In this document: piece after piece, positions 54,948 to 64,000 of the stretch
How positions within the stretch are numbered: the first letter of the stretch is position 1
Layout: each line of letters begins with the position of its first letter
Assembly (NCBI GenBank): GCA_905331475.1
Contig: CAJNYU010000026.1
Coordinates: 124,001-188,000, forward strand
From: Rotaria socialis
Taxonomy: Eukaryota; Rotifera; Eurotatoria; Philodinida; Philodinidae
Length of the DNA: 64,000 nt
Reading direction: 5' to 3'
Notes under the pieces: model-generated
Databases searched by the model: none
What the model was told of the DNA's origin: nothing
Seen by the model: the letters and a program-made list of their open reading frames with translations, nothing else
Translations under genes and position numbers: made by a program

Positions 54948-56512
54948 AACTCTTTGAACTTTATTACTGCTATTTTATCTCGATGCGTTCCCAAAAAATT
55001 AGTTTTCACCATCTTGATCAAGCTATGACAAATTTTTTAGATCCCTAACCTGAATATTTCAACAGTATCGCGCGGATCCAATCTGATAGAGTTTTAATAT
55101 TGATATAATATTTAAAGGATTAGATTAGAAATAACTTTTTCAGTACAAACATGAAATAGTAATCATTTTTTGGAATTTATTCGTGCTAATATTGGTGAGT
55201 AATATTATTTTCAACGGTGGAATTCACCAGCCGCTCGTTTATCATAAAATTTAAGCAGAGTTTTGAATTTCTGATTAAACTAAAAGTAAGAAAGATTTAT
55301 TCAGAATTCAAATATCGAAGTCTCATGAGTAGAAATATTTTCAATGATCAAATTTAACTTCATGTAGTATTTCATTCAATCATGTTGCTGTCATGAATTG
55401 TAACTCTTAATTAAAGAATAAAATTTTTGTCTGAAAAATTCAAATTGACGATTTTTTTCTCCATGAAAATCAACATCGTGTCATAAATCATGAAGTTCTA
55501 AGAATGAAATGAATTTGAACTCTAAACTACATAATAATACAAACTGATCGACGACTGAAACATGCCGAGATAATAAAATGGCATATGTTATGTCATGATA
55601 TTCGGGTACGGGAATAAAAACAAGACATCGAACTTGCAATAGCTTCTGTCTGATGAGGAACAATCATATCAAAGCACAATTTTTAAACTGTGAAAATTTA
55701 AAAATGACCGCTTTTCATCGATTATAGTCTCATTATCTTGTAAAAAGTAATCATTTTGGTTAGTGAAATTAAACTTCACATTTGATATCATGAAATTCTT
55801 GCAGAAATAAACTTTATCTCTAAGTTAAAAATGTCGTGGGTGCCGTTGAAGGATATCAATTGACCCACACATACAGCAAAATTTCAAGCTCGAGTTTATA
55901 AAATAAAGCTCTTGAAACTGTACTGAATTTGAACGCATTGTTAGAAATTAAGATTATTCATTCGAATATGTAAAACAAGATATTTTCTCAATTCAGCTAT
56001 CAATATTGCACAATTTAGTTTTGAAGTAAACTGCTTCTTTCTCGATCAACTCACACACCAATCTGTTGAAAATTGTAACAGACGGAGATAGCTGATCTAT
56101 TCGAGATACACGTACAAAAGTATTTTAACTTACGAATTACGATTTCACTGCTTATTTTATCAATAAAGTATTTCTTTCGAAACCAACTACACTCAAAGAA
56201 CTCATACCTAATTAGTCCTGAAGCAGGGCGGCGGAGCGTCATTAAGTTGGGTGAGGCTCATCATATTTTTTTGCTACCGTGGAATTTTATGAAACATCAA
56301 GTAGTAGATAAGTCTTCTTTTTATTGAACTTCAGTAAAAATAAAAAAGGTCAGCATAAGAAAGAAGATTGGAAAATACCGAAAACTACTTTTCTTTGCTC
56401 CTACTCTGATGCAAGAACAAAAAAAAAGCAATATTCAGTACAAAAACAAGTGAGGCTGAGTCTCANATTCAAAATATTGAATTTCCATATCAATGGATGA
56501 TAGGTAACTTAC
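54948..56512. other. Non-coding, no recognised features
   Basis: Short frames only, with no family resemblance. If the FAF1 fragment were intact, its UBX-domain exons should lie here on the minus strand, and I do not find them. One ambiguous base is at 56466. Confidence 0.45.
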
Positions 56513-57005
56513 CTATTTCTATTTCCTTCTAAAGTAACATCACATGGCCACACAATATAATTTTCAAGTAAATACTCGATGATTGTTGTCGAACAAAATA
56601 TACGGTTGCAAAATATGTTATCAAGCATACTTCCATCATGGTGTACATAGACAAGTACTGGACGACGCTAAAATTCAAACGAAGCATGCTTTCTTTTTAG
56701 AATCATCAGAGTATATGTGAACTAACTTCTTCAATCACCGTTGGACTGAAAGCTGCTTGACATGCCTTTGTAAATGAGCCCATATAGAAAACTGGACAAG
56801 CATCATAGCGTCGATGGAAACATTTAGAAATAGATTCGATAGCAGCAACGTCGTTTGGATACTCCATGGGAACTAGTGGACAATTTATCATGATATAAAT
56901 TCATTTTTACTGTTATTAAAAGAAAGATAACTCACAAGGGGTAGATGGAATGATATAACCGTCATCATTAAAAACATCATTGTCTTCTATGATTGGATTG
57001 CTTTC
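56513..57005 (-). pseudogene. FAF1: Three-exon fragment of FAF1 (UAS domain)
   Basis: Minus-strand exons 57005-56936, 56872-56727 and 56667-56513 join in phase. They read through 'DDGYIIPSTPFPMEYPNDVA', 'CFHRRYDACPVFYMGSFTKA', 'CQAAFSPTVIEERRPVLVYV', 'HHDGSMLDNIFCNRIFCSTT' and 'IIEYLLENYIVWPCDVTLEG'. This matches the start of the UAS thioredoxin-like domain of FAF1, including 'YxHHD' and 'vFC..mlC'. FAF1 is an adaptor that links p97/VCP to ubiquitinated clients. The N-terminal UBA/UBL exons and the C-terminal UBX exons are not found in the flanks. Intact splice signals and an open frame suggest recent truncation or a transposed segment, or that the rest is too diverged for me to see. Confidence 0.65.
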
Positions 57006-58713
57006 CTAGGTAGAAAATGAATTGCATTCGTATTGAATATTTGAATGTAGAATTTTTGAAAGCTTTGTAGTTTCAAAATTTACCATCAATAAGGATGTTA
57101 CTTTATTTTTCTTATAATAAAGAGTAAATATAAATAAAAAAAAAGTTCTTTGAGAACCTAATGTTTAATTATTACCAAGTAGCTCACAAAACAGAACGGG
57201 ATACTACAGGCAGATATTTAGTAAGCAGAAAAGTTTTTACGTGAATTGTCCCAGTGGTCAACTTCATCTTTCAATAAAATCATATGTCGAAGTGATGCTA
57301 CTGATATGAAGCCATATTGATTAAAACATCCCTTTCTCATACGAGATATTTGTAGCAGTCATTGAAGCATACTCTTTATTGTCGCAACTAATGATTATTT
57401 CGTAAAATAAAGATAAAGTAACATTCCTAAGCATAAATATACAACGATCCTGTTGTCAACTTTAAAAGTATGCTTACCATTGTAACCGCTGATGTTTGAG
57501 TTAGGAATAGAAAGAATAATTAGAACTTTCGACCTCAGCTATATAGTTCTACAAAAAAAAAGAAATGAAAATGAGATCGTTGACTGACAATTAAAAAGGG
57601 TTTAAATATAATTCTTTTAAGAAAAAACCCAGTTGTATTTTTTCCACTACACGAAATGCAGCATATTTTGAGGTGATATGATTTTTCTGTGGAAGGAAGA
57701 AAAAGAAATAGCAGCACGTAAGATCGGAAGTGCCCATGCCAACATGAAACTCGATATCATTAATCCGATAAGTGCTCGAAAATGTGTTTTTGTTCGTTCT
57801 TCAGCAATTCTGGGCGCTTTGGCACTTATCGGGTTTCGACTCGGAACTTTCGAGTACTAAAAAGCTGTCCTATCAAATATTTACTTTTAACTTCTGGCGC
57901 ATTTTTACATCCTTCGGTACTCATCGCCGTTTTCAGCAATCGAACAAAATGAAACAAGAGAAGTACCGTATTAAATCTTACACTAGAAATAAGTTGAGAA
58001 CTATAAAATTTTCAAGTTAGAATCTTACTCAAAAAGAGTTTTCAAATGTTTCTTTCATTTAATTAACTTATAAGACTGATCTGTGTTGGACAAATGTTTT
58101 CCGGAAACTCATTATTTTCTAACATGCGTGCCATATGAAATGATCAAAAGCAACAAATAAGAACGTAGGCAATGTTAACAACAGGTTCGCATATTTTCTC
58201 TCCGGATTCGCTTCCTAACCTATGTTGGATGCCTAATTTTATTCTCTATCGAATGATATGATTTTTAACGAGGATCATCAGGGGAAAAAATTTACCTGAG
58301 GGCGCTTTTTGGTGTAGGCGTTGTTAGGATGAGCGAAGAGCTGCATTCCGAGTATCACATCGTCGTTTTTAAGTACATCTCTTACACCTCTGAAGGGTAT
58401 TTTTGGTATAAAGCATCATTCGGAACATAGATGTGGACACACACCCACACCCTCAAGTAATGAAATCATTTGATTATCATATTGCTCTTCGTAAGTATTC
58501 AAAATCAATGAGAAGCATTTCAATTTAGAAAGGTTTTCCTATAGAATAATATCAGCAATGTCTTTTGATTGAAAATATAATTATTAAAAACATATTTACC
58601 CAATCATTTATATATGATGGTTTATGTTCACATTGATTATCAATTTTGATAAGGAATCAAGACGTCTATCAAGAAGATAAAGACAATCAAAAAAACTTGA
58701 AGACATATACGAC
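57006..58713. other. Non-coding between FAF1 fragment and second F-box fragment
   Basis: No coding exon is recognised. An 11-bp inverted pair (ccgataagtgc at about 57765, its complement at about 57822) and a TGTGGG-type core at 58441 are the only structures seen. Confidence 0.45.
58441..58453. repeat. Solo TGTGGG-core tract
   Basis: The sequence acacccacaccct is identical to the right-arm core of the two fold-backs, with an ACAC extension to its left. No opposing arm lies within 100 bp. Confidence 0.6.
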
Positions 58714-59193
58714 TTATTTGTGGTAGTTGATAAATAGAAAGCCACGTCTTACGATGCGAAACAATTGACGAAAATTCAGATAGAATAATTGTTTAGTTAA
58801 AGATAATTGAGATGTTGTCTCGTTTAAAATATCAATATTCAGATGTGTACTTTGGTGAGTAAGGCGATCGCAAAGAATTGAATGATTTTTAATGTAGAAA
58901 AAAACAAAAAAATATAAAATTCTTTCAATCAGATACCTGTTAAATATTGAAAAGTATTTTTTCTTGAAAATTAACGAGTAAAGTTGAGGATAACTGACAT
59001 TAAGAAGAAGCTTCATTAAGTTTTGTTCAATAGTAAGTTTATTTAGATGATCATGAATTTGAGGTAAGATCTTCAAACATATTCTTGAAAGAACCAGTGA
59101 AAAGATATAATGAAAAGCCGATTTCATGGTTATAGTGGTTATATCAAAACTATTAATATTAAGTGCGGGGAGGGTGAGTCTGAAAAAATACAA
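58714..59193 (-). pseudogene. Second F-box-family fragment, F-box missing
   Basis: An open frame of about 160 codons contains 'RICLKILPQIHDHLNKLTIE' and 'QNLMKLLLNVSYPQLYSLIF', parallel to 'RFCLEILPKIHDKIEFLNLE' and 'LTNYSNLYGIG' in the fragment at 54.2-54.7 kb. The F-box itself is absent upstream, and the rest of the frame is weakly related. It is a decayed paralogue in the same orientation, about 4.5 kb away. Confidence 0.45.
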
Positions 59194-60581
59194 GACTCAA
59201 TCCTAGAACTACAGTCACACCCTTATCTTTGGTAGAGAAAATCTTCTAGATGATAATGAGAATTTCACACGATTGGAAGCGAAAGCGTGTGGGTGTGCAT
59301 CAGTTTTACGTTGTTGTTCCATAAGAATAGGTTGCTTGCGCACATACAATGTCGAACGCTATCTACTAGTAGATAAATAGGAGAATTGGAGAAAATTCTT
59401 ACTCAAACGAAACAGTAACATATGAAATCCAGTTTTATACGAAAGCTACAGTTAAACATCTCAAAAATATTAACAATGATTGGCTCACTTCTTTTAATCG
59501 GCTTATATTTTACGATTTTTGTTACAAAGGTGGCATCTTAAAGACGTCTTAGTGTTCTGAATCGAACCAAATCACGACATATTTTCAATCAATAATGGTT
59601 CAATCATCATGCTATTATTCTCCAGGCTCATAAAAAAGAAATAAATAAATTGAATTTAAAAAGCATCTGCTTTAATTTTACTTCGGAAAACCAAAGTAGA
59701 AATGCTATTCTCGATCCTGAAGAGGAATGTTTATTTGTTTGAGATTAGGTTTAATTTTTATATGTGCGTTGTTGATAAGTTAAAAATCTAACTGGTACAG
59801 CGCAGCACTTCTTTTTATGTATACTCTCGCTTTAAAAAATAACTTTGAGCTTCTTCTTGATTACAGTCGTTCTGCCGTCGATGAAGCTATGGTCGGTCTG
59901 TAAATCGGAAATTAAGAAAAAAAACTAACTGTAATCAAAAGTTCTTTTCTCGCTCTGAAACTTGCACATCAGGTAAACAACAATGTGTATAAACTGCAAA
60001 TATTATCTCTACTGTGACATATGCTGCTAAGTTGGTTAAGACTTTCCTTTCATATAAAAGCAACTGATTGAAATAGAATCAGTCACGTTTTTGTTTCGAT
60101 CAAAATGAAATTATTCAATCGTGCGAATTAATCAAACTGTTAAACGTATGTTTTCGAAAGAGCAATCAGATATGCGTAACTTGTAGATTAAATCGAACCT
60201 ACTCTTCCTATGTCTCCTTTAGATTATAGACTATTATTGAAGCATTCCTAGGCAACCCATGTACTGAGACGAGTTTCAGATTGGATATCTATAAAAGTAC
60301 ATCATTGCCACCAGTATCTCCCAGAATCCTGTGTGACTATATCTCTGGAAATTGTCGTAATACATGAGTACTTGTACAGTTGTATTCAAAAAATGCAACA
60401 AGAGTTCAATGAATTAGTAACTATCTGAAAATATCTTAATAATGAAGTATGCGACTAAGTGCCTGTAATATAATTATACACTAATATAGATTTTACTATA
60501 GATTGTATGAATATGACAATTCAAGGAAAATAATAGAATAATAGAAATTTGAATGGCTTAATAATTTCTTTAATATTTGCA
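59194..60581. other. Non-coding, decayed
   Basis: Apart from the tract at 59287, no gene or repeat is recognised. Confidence 0.4.
59287..59298. repeat. Solo TGTGGG-core tract near second F-box fragment
   Basis: The sequence gtgtgggtgtgc shares the TGTGGGTGT core of the other tracts, in left-arm orientation. A short cacaccct lies at about 59216-59223, which may be a degraded partner. Confidence 0.45.
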
Positions 60582-61160
60582 GGTTGTCTCAAAAGTCCCT
60601 CCCTAAAAGTGCTTTCATTTATCTTTACGATTCGCACACTCTACATTGATTAATGAATACAATTACCGTAGCTAAATTCAAAAGCATTCATGTGCCGCTG
60701 CGAAGTCGCAATGCGTTCACTCAAATTTATTATATGACGTGTAATATCAAGAAAATGAATCGGTGGGTCATTTTTTTATGATCGAACGATCGACCACTAG
60801 GGTACAACGATCAATTAATAAAATAAGGTTGGCGTGGTTCGAAGTCTCTTCTATTCGATTTTTAGAGATGAAAAGAATCACTAAAAAAGTGATTTTCCAA
60901 CAACATACGGTATCATCACGTTTCTTTGAGACACTTAGGTTCTCACTGATCAATAAATTTCATAGTTAGTGGTTTAGAGGATATGAACTGCGCTCATGCT
61001 CCTTGCGATCTCTAGACTGAATGTCATCGAATTTTTATATGGGAAACGAATGTCAACAAAACAACTATGAAAATTCTGAACAATTTAAAGATCAGATTGG
61101 CCCAAGAAGACGAACTAATTGGAATAGAATCATTGCATAGTACTTTTCTACATATAGAAA
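60582..61160 (+). mobile_element. Relic of a mariner/Tc1-like DNA transposon
   Basis: The left edge 'ggttgtctcaaaagtccct' at 60582 resembles mariner terminal repeats. At 61011-61043 the translation SRLNVIEFLYG resembles the 'SPDLNVIEFxLWG' block around the last catalytic Asp of mariner-type transposases. Just after it, in another frame, 'NSEQFKDQI' resembles the usual 'IEQLKDQI' region. Stops and frame changes show that it is dead. The right terminal repeat is not clear; the word 'gattttgagagttgtt' near 61202 may be its remnant. Confidence 0.4.
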
Positions 61161-62203
61161 AAAAGTAAGTGTTTTTTATTTTCGTTAGGTTTCAAGAGTG
61201 ATTTTGAGAGTTGTTTGTATAAAAACTCGATGTATGAGCGTATCATTAAAACAAAATTAATTAATGCAATTGAATCAAATAGTAAAGATACACGAAAACA
61301 CTTTCACAAAGGGACTTTTTGGATACTCTATTGATTTACGTGAAAAAAATCTTTCATAGAAACGGTCAATCTCTAGCGACATCTTTTCTAATATGATTTC
61401 GTCATTATTATTATTTAACAAATCATTCTTCCCGCATTTTCTCTTTCTATCTGCGTACGCATAGATCGGTGTTTCCAGCAACTGTGTACACAGCGCAAGC
61501 AGAATGAACAGAACATCTGCTACTTTTGATTCATACTATGTTGTACACTTTGCTAAAACATTTATTTTAGATTTCAATTGGAAAAACTGCTTTATATTAC
61601 GTAATACTATGCATTAATCATTGGAACAATGAACTCAAATATGTCTACTTCATTGCTGTTGTTCTCTTGTATTCAATAAAAAAGAAGAGATTAATGTGAA
61701 TAAATAAGAATGATGTCGTCTGTTCAGCACTAAATCTTTGTAAAATTTAAGTTTATGTCACCACCTTGACGTTTGTAGATTGATTGAAAACTGGTTAAAC
61801 GTTTTTTTTTGAAACTATTGATCAGAGTTATATTTGAGTTTATTCGACAATCAATAATTTTGAAGTACTTATAAGAAACTCGAGCGTCTTCTATCTTTTC
61901 TTAGATTGAAATGTCATTTTGGAAAAAAAAATGTTCAAACATATTTCAGCACAAATGAAGATAAAACGAACAATTATTCATTTTATATTTCAGAGTCAGA
62001 ATTATCGATTGAAATGATTATTTGATGACATCCGTTGACATTGAATTATAATTTGACAGGCAAAAAAACTTCTAATATTGATAGATTCATTTCAGATAAG
62101 ATTGTTCAACATTTTTCTCCACCACATGTCAATTTCATTTACTCTATCTTTAATCTTGTAGATTTGTTTTTCATATTCACAACTTAAAAAAATAGATTGA
62201 TCA
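61161..62203. other. Non-coding upstream of last gene pair
   Basis: AT-rich with no coding resemblance. The final 80 bases are T-rich and end in 'aatag' about 10 nt before the ATG at 62204. Confidence 0.4.
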
Positions 62204-63056
62204 ATGCCTGTTGCATTCGACTTAGAATTAAAGGTCGTTGATAATTTAAGAGCTTATTACAAAATTAATGAAGCTGCTGCTAAAGATATTTTTGATGAAA
62301 CAATGGTCTTATATCACCGCCTGTATACAATTACAGACTTAAACGAATTAAATAAAGTTAATAATCGAATATTATTTACGTTAATAATCGTGATTGGCCA
62401 TTATTATGATTCCACAGAGTCTACCCGGTAAATATTTAAAACATCAAAAGTAAATTTTGTAGTTTTTTAGGTTCTTATTTTCAGTAATTATGTTTATTGT
62501 TATAACAGGTCGTAAAGCGGATTCGGAATACATGTTTATGCAATGGCTTAGTGCTTCTGCTCAAGGCGAAAAAATTGACAATGGCCTCGACGTATTTATT
62601 TACACATTAAAAGCATTACGTGAACATTTCGTGCGTAATAGAGGTTTCAAAAACATACTCGAAATAAGTCATGTTTTTATCTGATTTTAGGAGAGAGAAC
62701 ATATTCGAACTTTTGAAACTTTTCATGATTTATTTAAAGCATTAAACAATAATATTATTTTACTAGAAGAAGAAATTGTTAAAGAAGGTACAAATGAACA
62801 ACGAAACACCATCAATCAAGTAAGATAACACTTACAGCTCTCATCATTTCACATGTTAAATCTTAGATCAAAAGTGATTTTAATTCATATTTGTAAGTGT
62901 TATAATTTATTTGTAGAATTATTAAAATAAAAAAAAATTTTTTTTCAGATGTGAACATGCAATAACAATTTCTGTATGTTCTATTTAGTTTGTTTGATTA
63001 ATCTTAATTTGCTTTTACGATAGGATGAAAGTAATGATGATGATGAAAATGAATGA
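62204..63056 (+). CDS. Unrecognised small protein with acidic tail
   Basis: Four exons fit with consistent phase: 62204-62427, 62471-62630, 62691-62819 and 63024-63056, about 181 residues. The protein (MPVAFDLELKVVDNLRAYYK at the N-terminus) is mostly helical in composition, with a hydrophobic middle spanning exons 1-2 ('RILFTLIIVIGHYY', 'FLFSVIMFIVITG') that could be one or two membrane segments or a buried helix. It then runs through 'ADSEYMFMQWLSASAQGEK' and 'HIRTFETFHDLFKALNNNII' to the tail DESNDDDENE. I do not recognise the family. The exon 2 donor was placed after 'ALREHF' to keep phase; the frame is also open a little further. Multi-exon structure with good splice signals supports a real gene. 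The next gene begins 123 bp after the stop. Confidence 0.6.
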
Positions 63057-63178
63057 TGATGGCGGTGGGAATGGCATTTAGCTCAGCTAAAAACCGAAAG
63101 ACTTATTTTTCTGTTATTTCTCTTTCTTTATGTCAGATCTTTTGCCAGATTATTTTATGTTTTTCTTTTCAGATTAAA
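63057..63178 (+). promoter_or_regulatory. Very short intercistronic spacer with acceptor
   Basis: A 122-bp spacer. A strong pyrimidine tract 'ttttcttttcag' ends at 63172, 6 nt before the F-box ATG. This is the tightest gene pair in the window. Confidence 0.45.
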
Positions 63179-64000
63179 ATGAATATAAATGATCTTTCAC
63201 ATCATGTTTTATACAATATATCTACACATTTATCTTTCGTTGATGTTATAAACTTATCAAAAACATGCAAACAATTGTATATTTTAATCGAAAATAATGA
63301 TTACTTTTGGATGACATTAATTCAAAATCATTTTGGATCGAAACTATATCAACTTTATGTTAATCAAATATTTCAAAACAAGAAAAATTCTGATTATGTT
63401 TTATATCGTACAAAAGAAGATATAGAAAAATTTGAAAAATACTTTCGAGGACATTTAGAGTGGGAAATGTGTAATTTTTGGCTGTTGAACGTATTAAATG
63501 GTAAAGATAATAGTGACGGTTATATAGCTCATAAAAGTATAGTTAGACAAAAACGACGTCCACGTACAACTGAATTCAAAATGTCTTTAACAACTGAAGA
63601 ATTCTTTGAATCTTATATGAATAGAAATAAATATTTAAATAATGAAAACATTCGAGAAATATCAATGTATAAATTAATTTATTATTATTTTATTGAAGCT
63701 AAACGTTTATTAGGTGCTGATTTGTTTGCAATAGATCTTCGTTGCACACCACATCATAGATGTTGTCCCATGAGAAAATATCTAAATCATGAATACGATT
63801 TAAATAGTTTAACAGGTCGATGTGTGCGTTTATATTCAATTCGATCGAGGGATTTAGCTGGTATAAAAGGTAAATTTAAATCTATATTACCTGGAACCTA
63901 TGAAATTATATGTCGTATTAAACTGGATAAGAACAATGAATATTTAGCATACTATAATGAATGTTATAGTAAAGATCCTAAAGTAGAAAAAAGTGTGAAA
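63179..64000 (+). CDS. F-box protein with possible PP2-like C-terminal domain (partial, runs off the window)
   Basis: The open frame from ATG 63179 to the window end gives about 274 residues with no intron. The N-terminal F-box is 'MNINDLSHHVLYNISTHLSF' then 'VDVINLSKTCKQLYILIENN'. A middle helical region follows ('EEFFESYMNRNKYLNNENIR'). The C-terminal part, 'GRCVRLYSIRSRDLAGIKGK' then 'FKSILPGTYEIICRIKLDKN', recalls the PP2 (phloem protein 2-like) domain seen after F-boxes in plants and some animals. The link is by pattern only. Likely role: substrate adaptor of an SCF ubiquitin ligase, perhaps glycan-binding. The sequence is intact, unlike the two F-box fragments at 54 and 59 kb, and belongs to a different F-box subfamily. 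Confidence 0.7.
   Translation, partial: MNINDLSHHVLYNISTHLSFVDVINLSKTCKQLYILIENNDYFWMTLIQNHFGSKLYQLYVNQIFQNKKNSDYVLYRTKEDIEKFEKYFRGHLEWEMCNFWLLNVLNGKDNSDGYIAHKSIVRQKRRPRTTEFKMSLTTEEFFESYMNRNKYLNNENIREISMYKLIYYYFIEAKRLLGADLFAIDLRCTPHHRCCPMRKYLNHEYDLNSLTGRCVRLYSIRSRDLAGIKGKFKSILPGTYEIICRIKLDKNNEYLAYYNECYSKDPKVEKSVK

Noticed and set aside
57721..57730. Ten bases identical to the start of a common sequencing adapter
   Set aside because: The match breaks after about ten bases and the flanks continue normally, so I take it as chance.
57765..57832. 11-bp inverted repeat that could be a MITE end or hairpin
   Set aside because: Short, isolated, without target duplication or second copy in the window.

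Overview
The window is animal nuclear DNA, AT-rich, with multi-exon genes whose introns are mostly about 50-70 nt and follow GT-AG. It most probably comes from a bdelloid rotifer. Two things point there: F-box proteins with the N-terminal 'LNDLPDEIL' pattern, a family I know as greatly expanded in bdelloids, and short tracts of the TGTGGG unit, which from memory is the bdelloid telomeric repeat. I cannot name the genus.

Layout. 2-8.4 kb: a short cadherin-like membrane protein (+) and a lysine-rich leucine-rich-repeat protein (-). 9-13.2 kb: translation elongation factor eEF1B beta, then a two-RRM protein of RBM4/Lark type, both + and about 170 bp apart. 16.2-17.1 kb: a CLIC/EXC-4 protein. 18.8-31.8 kb: two secreted or membrane-anchored LRR proteins (-), separated by almost 10 kb of microsatellite-rich DNA with no gene I can recognise. 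34-51.5 kb: a dense run of six + strand housekeeping genes: ARPC1 (actin nucleation), CLP1 (RNA 5'-kinase), an SPCA-type Golgi Ca2+/Mn2+ ATPase, TBC1D13 (Rab GAP), RAB3GAP1 (Rab GAP) and an NHL-repeat protein. 51.5-61.2 kb: a degraded region with a 748-base assembly gap, two broken F-box-family genes, a three-exon fragment of FAF1, a relic of a mariner-like transposon and several TGTGGG-containing tracts, two of them built as 56-58 bp fold-back units. 62.2-64 kb: an unrecognised small acidic-tailed protein and an F-box protein with a possible PP2-like C-terminus that runs off the window end.

Many genes have a pyrimidine-rich 3' splice acceptor ending 0-30 nt upstream of the start codon. Several neighbours lie only 116-270 bp apart on the same strand. 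Spliced-leader trans-splicing is established in rotifers, so operon-like clusters are a reasonable inference: eEF1B/RRM, ARPC1/CLP1, TBC1D13/RAB3GAP1/NHL and the last two genes. The most unusual sequence is a triplicated acceptor-bearing segment between eEF1B and the RRM gene, followed by the fold-back TGTGGG elements in the decayed region. I found no CRISPR array, tRNA, rRNA or convincing novel enzymatic system.

Exon boundaries were read by eye from GT/AG signals and reading phase. Most carry the right phase and reproduce family alignments, but none has been tested against transcripts.
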